From NCBI GenBank assembly GCA_021772455.1, contig JAJFLY010000014.1, forward strand, positions 1-34,321: a DNA stretch of 34,321 nucleotides. Direction: 5' to 3'. Within the stretch, counting starts at the first letter, position 1. Every line of letters begins with the position of its first letter. The notes under the pieces were generated by a model. That model was not told where the DNA came from, did no database searches, and saw only the letters and a list, made by a program, of their open reading frames with translations. This DNA is from Chlamydiota bacterium (lineage in GTDB: Bacteria > Chlamydiota > Chlamydiia > Chlamydiales > JAAKFR01). Below are positions 1 through 7,705 of this stretch, one piece after another. Position numbers and translations under genes: made by a program.

Positions 1-141
1 AAATTGTGCAGATTACTTTAAGTAAAAATTCGCGCTCTGTCCTTACTTTTAGATACCTAGGTAATAAATTCGCTATTGAACTAAAAGCCGTTTCTACTAT
101 CTGCCGCCTACTGCTGATTTCACGCTCTGCTTGTCTAGAAC
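1..141. repeat. Terminal direct repeat, left copy
   Basis: These 141 bases are identical to the last 141 bases of the window (34181-34321). The repeat is AT-rich, includes a short palindrome (TACCTAGGTA at 54-63), and carries no convincing gene; an open frame at 6-188 has no ribosome site and no recognisable product. An exact terminal repeat of this length is what an assembler leaves when a graph path closes on itself. The sequence should therefore be read as continuous from 34180 into base 1. Confidence 0.95.
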
Positions 142-218
142 GTAGGCGTTTTTTCCCAGACACGCCGCGTTTAGCTAACAATTTATAGGGCGATTTAGAA
201 GTTGCTTTTTTTTTGGTC

Positions 219-224
219 TACAAT
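219..224 (+). promoter_or_regulatory. Candidate -10 box for the autotransporter gene
   Basis: TACAAT matches the bacterial -10 consensus at five of six positions and lies just after a run of nine T. No good -35 box is visible at the usual distance (best is TTAGAA-like around 195-200). Transcription would begin near 231, at the first copy of the duplicated leader sequence. This is a weak call made from sequence alone. Confidence 0.3.
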
Positions 225-229
225 TAAAC

Positions 230-275
230 CTAGATTTTAGGTGTTAAATTTCAACTAGACTTTAGGTGTTAAATT
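230..275 (+). repeat. Tandem duplicated ribosome-binding leader
   Basis: Two 21-base copies, 230-250 and 255-275, differ at one base (T or C). Each starts CTAGA and ends TTTAGGTGTTAAATT, separated by TCAA. The second copy runs straight into the ATG at 276 and supplies its Shine-Dalgarno sequence (AGGTG at 264-268, spacing 7). The first copy carries the same AGGTG but no start codon after it. Copy number of this unit could tune ribosome loading on the surface-protein gene; that role is inference. Confidence 0.7.
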
Positions 276-2219
276 ATGAGAATCATTTTTACTGTACTTT
301 CTATTGTATCCATTTCTTTTTCAGTTTACTCTCTTACTTTTACAGTTGATCCAGGTGAAGTGCGTACGACTACACTTCCGTTGCCTGACCCTGGCGATCA
401 TGCAGTTGTGTCGGAAGGCGGCTCTATCACGACGATTGTTACAGCTATAACAATGGGTTCGGATGATCAAACAGCTGTCAATAATGGAGTCATTTCAACG
501 TCGGTAGGTGTTAATGCTTTTGGAATCGACAATAATGGAGGTGATCGTGTTGTGATGTTAAACAACGGGCTTATCACAACAACTGGTTCAGGTGGCCATG
601 CCATGCGGAGCACAAATGGTGCAGATGTTGTAATCAGGAATAATGGGAATATTGCCACTACAAATGCAGCGGCCTCCGGAATTAATCAGGATGGAAGCGA
701 CAGAGCAAGGCTTATAAATAGCGGTTACATTACAACTTTAGGGAGTATAGCTCATGGAATTGACAACAACGGTGATGATGTTGTCATCTTAAATACAGGT
801 CACATCTCGACTGCGTTTGATTTCACTAGTGGCATTCATAATTTTACAGGCAATAGGGGGATGATCACAAACTCAGGTCGCATTATAACCTCGGGTATTT
901 TTGCGGATGGGATTAACCATAGAGGCGATGACACTCAGATCATCAATAGTGGTTTGATTTTTGTTACAGGAAATGGCGCTAATGGGATTCAGGTTCCCTC
1001 TGGTGTTGGATCATTAGCTGACAACTTACATATTATTAACTCTGGAACGATCATATCGACAGAATCTTTTGCCATCGCTCAAGATGTTGGGTTAAATCCA
1101 ACCTATACTTTGCTTCGAGGCTCTAATCTACAGGGTGGAGTATTAATAGCAAATTCGAATCAACTCAATTTGAACGTCGAAACAGGCTTGAATCTTGCCC
1201 TCACGCTTGATCCCCTTAGCACCACTCCCTTTGGAAATTTTGGAATTGAGGCTCCTTTTATTCATGTTGGGGATACAGTTGGTGTAATCGATCCAACAGG
1301 CTTGGCCTTGCAGTCCGATGTGATCGCTGATCTTTCAGATACAATCCTAAATGGAATTTATCGCCACAGTCTTGGATGCTGCACCCCATGTGGGTGTGGA
1401 GTATGGGCGCAAGGAATTGGCAGCTACCGAGCACGTAGTCATGCTCACGACCATGTTGGGTATGACAACTGGCAAGCTGGTTTTCTTGTTGGGTATGATA
1501 GAAATGTATCGAAGGGCTTTTTCGGGCTGTTTGCTGGTGCCACATATGGCGAGGCAGTTGTTGATCAACACACCCAAAAAGCTTTTATCAATAGCTATGT
1601 TGCTGGTTTGACCTATGAAACCTGTTTCTGCGATAACTTTATTGGGTTGGCAATCACAGCTGGTTATATAGACTGGGATAATGACCGCTTTGTGATGAAT
1701 AACTTGGCTTCTGGAGGAGTCGAAACAGCACATGCTGATATCAATGGCCTCTTCCTGTCTCCAGAGCTCACAATAGCACGTCAATTTTCATGCTTATGCT
1801 TGGAACCGATCACGACGTTTACACTTCGTTATGCGGGATTTTTCCCAGGAGACTACCATGAAAATGGGTCTTTAACCGATTTATCTGTTGATAATCGCTA
1901 TATCAACCTACTCACAACCCGTCTTGAAGCAGCCCTTCCTTTTGCTAATACATGTGGCAGATGTTGTTGGAGCTTTGAGCCGTACGTAGGCGTTTCTGGA
2001 CGCTATCAAATTGGAAATTATGGAGTTGATGGAGAGTTGTTAGGGCAGTCTTTGAATTTTAATCAGGGTGGCCCCCGTAACGTGGCAGCCTTCCTCACAG
2101 GCTTTCGCGGTATCCAGTCGTTTGGCTGCCTCAATCTTTTCCTCAACTTAGAAGCGAGCTTTGACTCTCATAGCAGCGCTCGCATTTTAGGTGAAGGTGG
2201 GGTTAGTCTCAGTTTTTGA
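276..2219 (+). CDS. Autotransporter-type outer membrane protein with Cys-rich barrel
   Basis: The 647-residue protein starts with a signal peptide (about residues 1-19, hydrophobic, ending SVYS). Residues 60-270 are a passenger of about 25-residue repeats built on N-N/S-G-x-I-x-T ... A-x-G-I-x-x-x-G-D-D, typical of a right-handed beta-helix. From about residue 365 to the end it reads as an outer-membrane barrel with alternating aromatic strands and a C-terminal phenylalanine (SLSF), the hallmark of autotransporters and of chlamydial Pmp proteins. All 12 cysteines fall in the barrel half (from Cys368, motifs CCTPCGC, CFC, CLC, CGRCC) and none in the passenger. That fits the disulfide-linked envelope known in Chlamydiae. 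It lacks the GGAI and FxxN repeats of classical Pmps, so I do not give it a pmp name. Its 3' end overlaps comEC, which runs the other way, by 33 bases. Likely role: surface adhesin. Confidence 0.85.
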   Translation: MRIIFTVLSIVSISFSVYSLTFTVDPGEVRTTTLPLPDPGDHAVVSEGGSITTIVTAITMGSDDQTAVNNGVISTSVGVNAFGIDNNGGDRVVMLNNGLITTTGSGGHAMRSTNGADVVIRNNGNIATTNAAASGINQDGSDRARLINSGYITTLGSIAHGIDNNGDDVVILNTGHISTAFDFTSGIHNFTGNRGMITNSGRIITSGIFADGINHRGDDTQIINSGLIFVTGNGANGIQVPSGVGSLADNLHIINSGTIISTESFAIAQDVGLNPTYTLLRGSNLQGGVLIANSNQLNLNVETGLNLALTLDPLSTTPFGNFGIEAPFIHVGDTVGVIDPTGLALQSDVIADLSDTILNGIYRHSLGCCTPCGCGVWAQGIGSYRARSHAHDHVGYDNWQAGFLVGYDRNVSKGFFGLFAGATYGEAVVDQHTQKAFINSYVAGLTYETCFCDNFIGLAITAGYIDWDNDRFVMNNLASGGVETAHADINGLFLSPELTIARQFSCLCLEPITTFTLRYAGFFPGDYHENGSLTDLSVDNRYINLLTTRLEAALPFANTCGRCCWSFEPYVGVSGRYQIGNYGVDGELLGQSLNFNQGGPRNVAAFLTGFRGIQSFGCLNLFLNLEASFDSHSSARILGEGGVSLSF

Positions 2220-3584
2220 GCCTCGAATCATGCCAACGACACACAGCGCAGTGATGTAAACGACAATCACCATTGACGGAATATTTTCTACATAGACAGT
2301 TTTAAGCAAAATCGGGGGCGACTCTGTGAGCATAAGCAACTTCTCGCAGTACCAGCTGTTGATTGGGTGGAGTAGACCTCCTGTTGCCACCCCTAACAGA
2401 AATAGGAAGAGGGCGATACTCGAGCAAAAGGGGAAGAAGAGGTTGTAAAAGAGGCTGCTTAAGGGAAAGGTATGAAAATAATAGAGCAGGAGGGGGAGTA
2501 GTGCGAGGTGGACGGCGACGGTGAGGGCCAGGACATCGCGGAAAAGTGTTGCAGCAAGGTAGCCGTGTTGCCAAAGGAGAGGGTGCTCGACCACTTCCTT
2601 AGTGGAGAATTTAGGAATCCACAGTTGGAGCAAGCGGTTCATGGGGTTGTAAAGAAGAAGGATGCCTGCTGTGGCAAGGAAGCTGAGCTGAAAGCTGAGT
2701 GTAGTGGCTGATAGGGGGTTGAGGAGAATGGCGAGTAAAACGGCGAATCCTAGCGAGTTAAGGGCTTGGGGAGGGCGCTCACAAAGTTGTCCGAGAAGAA
2801 AAATCATGGCGACGATCCACGCTCTTTGGATCGAGGGGCTATCTCCGATAAAGAGGAGGTAGGTGGTTAGAAGGACGATGAGGAGAACGGCCTCCACTTT
2901 ATAGGGCAAAAACAGACGAAGGATAAGGTGAAAGGCGAGGGTAAGGAGGGCGAAGTGAAAACCTGATATCGCCATGATATGAGAGAGGCCGAGGTTACCA
3001 AATTCTTGTAGCATGATCCGGTCTTCAAGGGCGCCTGTAACCATTCCAGTTAAAAAGTGGGCAGATCGCCTCTGCTTGATGTGCCTTTGGATATAGCTGC
3101 CGACCCATTTTTTTGCGTGGTAACGGATTTCAGCGAGCGAAAAACTCTTTTCGATAGGTTCCCACTTGAATGCTTTTAGTGAGTAAAATCGGCCGTTTTG
3201 TGAGTAGGTAATTCCGGTAATTTTGTAGGCTCTGTTTGCGGGGTAGCGTATTTTGCTGTGGATGTTACAGTGAATGCGTCCCTCTTCTGTTTTGAGCACA
3301 CCGCGGTAGTTCCAACCTTTGGTAAAGCCGCGGCTATCCCGTACCGATTGGATATGAAAGTTTCCAGTGACGACGTCCTTTGAAGGTGGAAAGGTGTAGA
3401 AATGGTAGAGGTAGGCGATCGGCAGGATAAAGAGAATGGTTGCTTTGACTACATGTTTTTTGCTTAATAGGAGCAAAAATGGGAGGAGCGCCAGGGGAGA
3501 CTGTAAGACAAACAGCGTTCCGAGTAGGAGAGCGAGTCCGTACAAAAGAGCCGGGTTTTTATCCCAAAATTTCAATAGTTTCAT
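2187..3584 (-). CDS. comEC: ComEC/Rec2-type DNA uptake channel protein
   Basis: This 465-residue polytopic membrane protein has two N-terminal hydrophobic segments (residues 10-60), a soluble stretch (about 65-150, OB-fold-like DUF4131 region), then the competence domain. The hallmark GLSHIMAISGFHFAL is near residue 204, followed by many transmembrane helices including SPSIQRAWIVA. ComEC carries single-stranded DNA across the inner membrane during natural transformation. Full-length ComEC (about 750 residues) has a C-terminal metallo-beta-lactamase-like nuclease domain; this protein stops after the membrane domain, as I recall for the chlamydial homologue (CT339). It starts at ATG 3584, 32 bases from the divergent SUKH-like gene, with which it may share promoter DNA. 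Its last codons overlap the autotransporter gene. Confidence 0.88.
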   Translation of the reverse strand: MKLLKFWDKNPALLYGLALLLGTLFVLQSPLALLPFLLLLSKKHVVKATILFILPIAYLYHFYTFPPSKDVVTGNFHIQSVRDSRGFTKGWNYRGVLKTEEGRIHCNIHSKIRYPANRAYKITGITYSQNGRFYSLKAFKWEPIEKSFSLAEIRYHAKKWVGSYIQRHIKQRRSAHFLTGMVTGALEDRIMLQEFGNLGLSHIMAISGFHFALLTLAFHLILRLFLPYKVEAVLLIVLLTTYLLFIGDSPSIQRAWIVAMIFLLGQLCERPPQALNSLGFAVLLAILLNPLSATTLSFQLSFLATAGILLLYNPMNRLLQLWIPKFSTKEVVEHPLLWQHGYLAATLFRDVLALTVAVHLALLPLLLYYFHTFPLSSLFYNLFFPFCSSIALFLFLLGVATGGLLHPINSWYCEKLLMLTESPPILLKTVYVENIPSMVIVVYITALCVVGMIRGSKTETNPTFT

Positions 3585-3598
3585 ATTTCTTTGAAAAT

Positions 3599-3606
3599 TG
3601 TATACT
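3599..3606. promoter_or_regulatory. Shared bidirectional -10 box between comEC and the SUKH-like gene
   Basis: GTATAC is a palindrome, so the same bases read TATACT on the plus strand (3601-3606) and TATACA on the minus strand (3604-3599). Both are good -10 boxes for the divergent genes. Plus-strand transcription would start near 3613, only about four bases before the ATG at 3617. No strong -35 boxes were found, so the call is tentative. Confidence 0.35.
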
Positions 3607-3616
3607 GATTAACTCT

Positions 3617-4411
3617 ATGAGTGAATATTTTCCTGAGCCAAAACAACATTTTAATCGCGTGATCGCACTGCATGAGGAGCCGGATCTAAATTGGGAGGAG
3701 CTCTCTCAAATGATCCCTTTGCTTCCTCGTGGGTGGTTTGAACTCAGTCGATTGCCGACAGAAGATCGGATAGAATTTACGCGCGAATTTTGGCTTTCTA
3801 AACTCCCATTTATCTCACCTAATGAAAGCTATCTTGAAGAGAGACTCGACACGTTTTTTGAAACTCTTGAGGAGATCGAGTTTTTTGCCACGCAAATAAA
3901 AGCCGATCAGCCATTTGATGTGCATATGGTGTATGGATTGAAGGAGGCGAGCGGCTTTTTTCATGGCTCTCCCCCTGCATCCGAATCTGCAATGGCTACT
4001 TTGTACAAGCAATTTGCACATGTGAACTTGCCGCCCGATTATCTCGCCTTTTTACAAATTCACGATGGGTTTAGCAAGTATACCGATACAGGTATACTTA
4101 AATCTCGGGATATGGCGCGCATTTTTCAACATCTTCAATTACTTTTATCAGATGAAATTTTGGTGCGCCCGGATGGGCAGGGGATCGACCCTTCGAGTAT
4201 CATTCCTTTTTACGAGTCGTTTGGGCTCCATTGCTATCAGTGTTTTTATGCTGACTGGTATCCACAAGGAGAGATGGGCAATATCTACTTTTCCGAACAC
4301 GATCGAACGATCAGTAATTTTCTTGATCGCAATCATCTAGAAGATAATCTAGCCTTTTCTTCCTTTCTTGGGTGGCTTGTATTTTATCTTGAGGATATTT
4401 GGCATAACTAA
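3617..4411 (+). CDS. SMI1/KNR4 (SUKH)-like protein of unknown role
   Basis: A 264-residue soluble protein without signal peptide. The middle contains LPPDYLAFLQIHDGFSKY (about residues 138-155), which resembles the start of the SMI1/KNR4 (SUKH) fold, L-P-x-D-Y-x-x-F-L-x-x-H-D-G. A Trp- and Asp-rich tail follows (FLGWLVFYLEDIW). SUKH proteins are often immunity partners of polymorphic toxins, but this gene lies between comEC and hprK/ptsH/ptsI, a position I recall being held by a conserved hypothetical (CT338) in Chlamydia, so a housekeeping role is more likely. The open frame continues upstream to 3479 inside comEC antisense; the ATG at 3617 fits the intergenic gap and the -10 box. The stop and the hprK start share one base (TAATG), which suggests coupled translation. 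Confidence 0.65.
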   Translation: MSEYFPEPKQHFNRVIALHEEPDLNWEELSQMIPLLPRGWFELSRLPTEDRIEFTREFWLSKLPFISPNESYLEERLDTFFETLEEIEFFATQIKADQPFDVHMVYGLKEASGFFHGSPPASESAMATLYKQFAHVNLPPDYLAFLQIHDGFSKYTDTGILKSRDMARIFQHLQLLLSDEILVRPDGQGIDPSSIIPFYESFGLHCYQCFYADWYPQGEMGNIYFSEHDRTISNFLDRNHLEDNLAFSSFLGWLVFYLEDIWHN

Positions 4412-5349
4412 TGTACTTGATTAAGGAGTTATATCAGAAACATGGTGAGATTTTAGAACTTCAACTAGTTGCAGGAAAAGAGGGGATGGGAAGAAGTGTG
4501 TATGTCCCGGAAGTTCAACGGCCTGGATTGAGTTTGGCGGGGTATCTAAAAAATCATGCTGAAAGAAGAATCCTTGTTTTTGGAAAAGTTGAAGTTGAAT
4601 ATTTAGACCATTTGGCAGATTCCCTACGTGTTACGCGCCTAGAAGCGATTTTGACAGATAAAACTCCTGCGGTGATTGTGGCTCGCGACTATCTTCCCCC
4701 AAAAGAGCTTTTAGAACTATGTCAGAAGCGTGATATCCCTCTTTTTCGTGCAAAGATGACGACAATGAATTTGATGAGCAGGCTCACATTGCTCTTAACG
4801 GATGAATTTGCCCCCACACACTGTTATCACGGCTCTTTGGTCGAGGTTTTTGGAGTTGGTGTATTGATTAAAGGAGATTCTTCTGTAGGAAAGAGCGAGG
4901 CAGCTTTGGGGCTTATTGAGCGGGGACATCGCTTGATTTCGGATGACCTTGTAAAAGTTCGCCTTCGAGAAGGGGTCTTGGAAGGATTTGGAGCAGAGCT
5001 TTCGCGTCACCATATGGAGGTAAGAGGGATTGGAATCATCAATGTAGCTAATCTCTATGGCGCTGTATGTGTACGAGAAAAGAAAAGTCTTGATGTGGTT
5101 GTGAGGCTAGAAGTATGGAATGAGGGATATAATTATGATCGTGTCGGAATTGAAGAAAAAACTGTCATGATTTTAGGGGTTGAGGTTCCCCATCACCTTC
5201 TCCCAGTTAAACCTGGACGCGATGTTGTGTTGCTTCTTGAAACGATTGCACTGAATCATCGCTTAAAAAAGATGGGCTACCATTCCGCGAAAGAGTATAC
5301 TGCCAAATTAACCTCAGCAATTGCTCTGAAGGGTAAGGGTCATCTATGA
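4411..5349 (+). CDS. hprK: HPr kinase/phosphorylase
   Basis: This 312-residue enzyme phosphorylates HPr on its regulatory serine with ATP or pyrophosphate and removes the phosphate in the reverse reaction. Visible motifs are His140 in the HGSLVEVFGVGVLIKG stretch, the Walker A loop GDSSVGKSE at 155-163, the HprK signature MEVRGIGIINV at 202-212, and the C-terminal KPGRDVVLLLETIALN stretch needed for phosphorylase activity. The N-terminal domain (1-130) is the usual HprK_N fold. Length is normal for the family. It overlaps the preceding stop by one base and the ptsH start by four (ATGA), so kinase and substrate are made from one message. Confidence 0.95.
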   Translation: MYLIKELYQKHGEILELQLVAGKEGMGRSVYVPEVQRPGLSLAGYLKNHAERRILVFGKVEVEYLDHLADSLRVTRLEAILTDKTPAVIVARDYLPPKELLELCQKRDIPLFRAKMTTMNLMSRLTLLLTDEFAPTHCYHGSLVEVFGVGVLIKGDSSVGKSEAALGLIERGHRLISDDLVKVRLREGVLEGFGAELSRHHMEVRGIGIINVANLYGAVCVREKKSLDVVVRLEVWNEGYNYDRVGIEEKTVMILGVEVPHHLLPVKPGRDVVLLLETIALNHRLKKMGYHSAKEYTAKLTSAIALKGKGHL

Positions 5350-5636
5350 GTGAAGAAACACTTGTCAAAAAAGTACGTGTGATCAATGAGCTTGGTTTGC
5401 ATACGCGTCCCGCAACATTGATTGTAAAACTTTTACAAGAGTGTAAGAGCGAGGTGACTTTCACGTGCAAAAAAGAGACGATAAATGCGCGTAGCATTTT
5501 GAATATTTTGATGTTAGCAGCTCAAAAAAATACCTTGATTACGATTGCCGTGAAAGGGGTTGATGCTCAAGAGACGATGGATCGTTTGGTGCAGAGTTTT
5601 GAAAGTCGGTTTGGGGAGGATCAGAAAGATGCCTAA
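5346..5636 (+). CDS. ptsH: Phosphocarrier protein HPr
   Basis: A 96-residue HPr, slightly longer than the usual 85-90 because of a charged C-terminal tail. His19 in NELGLHTRPA is the residue phosphorylated by enzyme I. Ser50 in NARSILNILMLAA matches the regulatory serine targeted by HPr kinase, whose gene directly precedes and overlaps this one. Ptr-type transfer from HPr to the two EIIA-Ntr proteins encoded at 22287-23457 is the likely use, since no sugar-specific EIIBC is present in the window. The stop overlaps the ptsI start by eight bases. Confidence 0.95.
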   Translation: MSEETLVKKVRVINELGLHTRPATLIVKLLQECKSEVTFTCKKETINARSILNILMLAAQKNTLITIAVKGVDAQETMDRLVQSFESRFGEDQKDA

Positions 5637-7380
5637 GAAAAAAGAGATTCGCCTTCGTGGTTATCCCATCTGTCCAGGGATTGCAATCGGCCGCCCGGTT
5701 TATTTTGAGATTGCAGAGGAAAATATTCCCGAATTTTCAGTTCCTGATGACAAGATTGATCACGAAGTTAGCCGTTACTACAGCGCCTTGAAAAATTCGC
5801 GCAAAGATCTCCTCTCTTTACAGCAGCTTATGGAAAAAGAGGGTGGAAATGAAGCAGCGGCGATTTTGGGGGCGCATCTTGAAATTATGCGCGATCCACT
5901 TATGACGGTGGAGATGGAAGAGGCAATCCGCGAAAAAGGGAAAAATACCGAGTATGTCTTTTCGACGGTAATAGGGGAGTATGCCCTTAAATTCCAAAAA
6001 ATTACTGATGTTTTTTTTCGCGAACGTCTAAGTGATGTTCAAGATATTTCCCGCCGTATCATCGGCCACCTGCGCCAGCACGATCGGCGCCCTCTTTCTC
6101 AACTTGAGTACAAATCGGTTATCTTTGCCCATGAACTCTCTCCATCCGATACAGCTGATGCGAATACCGACGTTATTGAAGCATTTGTTACCCGAACTGG
6201 CGCTGAAACATCCCATGTTGCAATCATGGCGCGCGCGAAAGGAATCCCCTTTGTATCTAATGTTGATTTTCCCGATTTTTCCATTTCGGCTCCTCCATAT
6301 GTCATTGTGGATGGGCGATCAGGAGAAGTGATCATCAATCCGACCAAAGAGACCTTTGACTTGTATCAAGAAGAGGGGAAAAAATTAAAAATTCACGTAA
6401 AGGGCTTACAGAAGTCGGGTTCTTTGGCAGCCGAGACGTTGGATGGATGCAAGATACGCTTATCTGCCAATATCGAAATGTTCAATGAATTAGATGCCCT
6501 CCATCAGTATGGTGGGGAGGGTGTCGGGCTTTTTCGCTCAGAATACCTCTTCTTGGCACGCGATGCCTTCCCTTCCGAAGAAGAACAATTTTTAGTTTAC
6601 CGAATGCTTGTCGAAAAAGTTGGTGGTCATCCAGCTGTTATTCGGACCTTTGATATCGGAGGGGACAAACTCGGAAATGTTCATATGAATCGCAGTGAAA
6701 AAAATCCCTATCTAGGCTGTCGAGCGATTCGCTTAATGTTAAAGGAGCGCGCCCTCTTTAAGACGCAGATTCGCGCGATTTTGCGTGCAAGTGCATTTGG
6801 TGAAGCGTGTATTCTCTTTCCTATGATTTCAGGTGTTTTAGAACTTCGAGAGGCTAAGAAAATCGTAGAGGAAGCGAAGCTTGAGCTGCTTGAAAAAGGG
6901 GTTCCTTTTGCCCGAAATCTTCCGATCGGTTGCATGATAGAAGTTCCTTCAGCGGCAATCACATGTGATCTTATTGCAAAAGAGTGCGACTTTCTTTCGA
7001 TTGGAACCAACGACTTGGTGCAATATTCTCTTGCTGTTGACCGAGGGAATCCTACTATGAGCTATCTCTATACTGCTGCCCATCCTAGTATTTTACGGTT
7101 GATTAAGATGGTTGTAGATGCAGGAAGGCGGGCAGAAAAAGCCGTTTCTATTTGTGGGGAGATTGCCGGTAACCCGCTCTATACTCAATTACTTCTAGGT
7201 CTTGGGGTTCACGATTTTTCTGTTGCTACCCTCTCCTTGCCTGTCATTAAAAACGTGATCCGCAGCCTTTCAATCAAAGATGCGTGCAAGCTTGCAAAGA
7301 GTGCCCTCTCCCTCTCTACAGTAGATGAGGTTGAAGAGCTCTTACAAAAGTCCTATAGCAAATTGCAACTTGACGCTTAA
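5629..7380 (+). CDS. ptsI: PTS enzyme I (phosphoenolpyruvate-protein phosphotransferase)
   Basis: Enzyme I takes phosphate from phosphoenolpyruvate and passes it to HPr. The 583-residue protein has the HPr-binding N-terminal region, the active-site His196 in TGAETSHVAIMARAKGIPFV, and a C-terminal PEP-binding barrel with GEGVGLFRSEYLF, TFDIGGDK and the active Cys in SICGEIAG. It lacks an N-terminal GAF domain, so it is EI rather than EI-Ntr (PtsP). The start at 5629 is chosen because GGGGAGGA lies at 5612-5619 with good spacing and because family members begin near the KEIRLRGYPICPGIA segment; an upstream in-frame ATG at 5560 would add residues of the wrong composition from inside ptsH. It meets ybaB tail-to-tail with a four-base overlap. 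Confidence 0.95.
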   Translation: MPKKKEIRLRGYPICPGIAIGRPVYFEIAEENIPEFSVPDDKIDHEVSRYYSALKNSRKDLLSLQQLMEKEGGNEAAAILGAHLEIMRDPLMTVEMEEAIREKGKNTEYVFSTVIGEYALKFQKITDVFFRERLSDVQDISRRIIGHLRQHDRRPLSQLEYKSVIFAHELSPSDTADANTDVIEAFVTRTGAETSHVAIMARAKGIPFVSNVDFPDFSISAPPYVIVDGRSGEVIINPTKETFDLYQEEGKKLKIHVKGLQKSGSLAAETLDGCKIRLSANIEMFNELDALHQYGGEGVGLFRSEYLFLARDAFPSEEEQFLVYRMLVEKVGGHPAVIRTFDIGGDKLGNVHMNRSEKNPYLGCRAIRLMLKERALFKTQIRAILRASAFGEACILFPMISGVLELREAKKIVEEAKLELLEKGVPFARNLPIGCMIEVPSAAITCDLIAKECDFLSIGTNDLVQYSLAVDRGNPTMSYLYTAAHPSILRLIKMVVDAGRRAEKAVSICGEIAGNPLYTQLLLGLGVHDFSVATLSLPVIKNVIRSLSIKDACKLAKSALSLSTVDEVEELLQKSYSKLQLDA

Positions 7381-7688
7381 AAGCCCATGCCAGGGAAGCC
7401 ACCTGGAAGACCGCCAAGACCAGCAGATGAGCTCTTTTCGATCTTTTTAGCAGCGTCTGTATAGGCTGCGCGGATAAGATCTTCAAGACCTTCGATATCG
7501 TCGGGATCGACACAATCGGGTTTGATCTTGATATCAACCATCTCATGCTCTCCATTTAACGTGATGCTTACAAGTCCATTGCCAGCTGTTCCTTCAGCCT
7601 TCTCATCTTTTAGCTTCTCTTGCATCTCTTCGAATTTCTTTTGAAGCAGTTTGGCTTCTTTTTTCTTTTTGGCGTATCCACTACCCAT
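7377..7688 (-). CDS. ybaB: YbaB/EbfC nucleoid-associated protein
   Basis: A 103-residue protein of the YbaB/EbfC family, small dimeric DNA-binding proteins of the nucleoid. The N-terminal helix is charged (KKKKEAKLLQKKFEEMQEKL), the core has the family strand pattern VSITLNGEHEMVDIKIKP, and the tail is Gly/Pro-rich (GLGGLPGGFPGMGF) as usual. A clear AAGGA ribosome site precedes ATG 7688. It lies just downstream of dnaX, the pairing found across most bacteria, and is probably cotranscribed with it (17-base gap). Confidence 0.92.
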   Translation of the reverse strand: MGSGYAKKKKEAKLLQKKFEEMQEKLKDEKAEGTAGNGLVSITLNGEHEMVDIKIKPDCVDPDDIEGLEDLIRAAYTDAAKKIEKSSSAGLGGLPGGFPGMGF

Positions 7689-7705
7689 AATATAAATCCT
7701 TATTA

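Noticed and set aside
6-188. 60-residue open frame in the terminal repeat
   Set aside because: No ribosome site, no recognisable pattern, and it lies in repeat DNA whose true context is unclear.
1258-1784. Open frames on both strands inside the autotransporter gene (including 1347-1784 minus and 1351-1611 plus)
   Set aside because: They lie wholly inside a well-supported gene, have no ribosome sites and read as shadow sequence.
3479-3616. N-terminal extension of the SUKH-like protein
   Set aside because: It would be antisense to comEC; the ATG at 3617 follows the divergent promoter region and gives a sensible protein start.
3617-4411. SUKH-like protein as an immunity gene of a toxin system
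   Set aside because: No toxin gene is next to it and the position between comEC and hprK looks conserved in Chlamydiae, so a toxin-immunity role is not supported.
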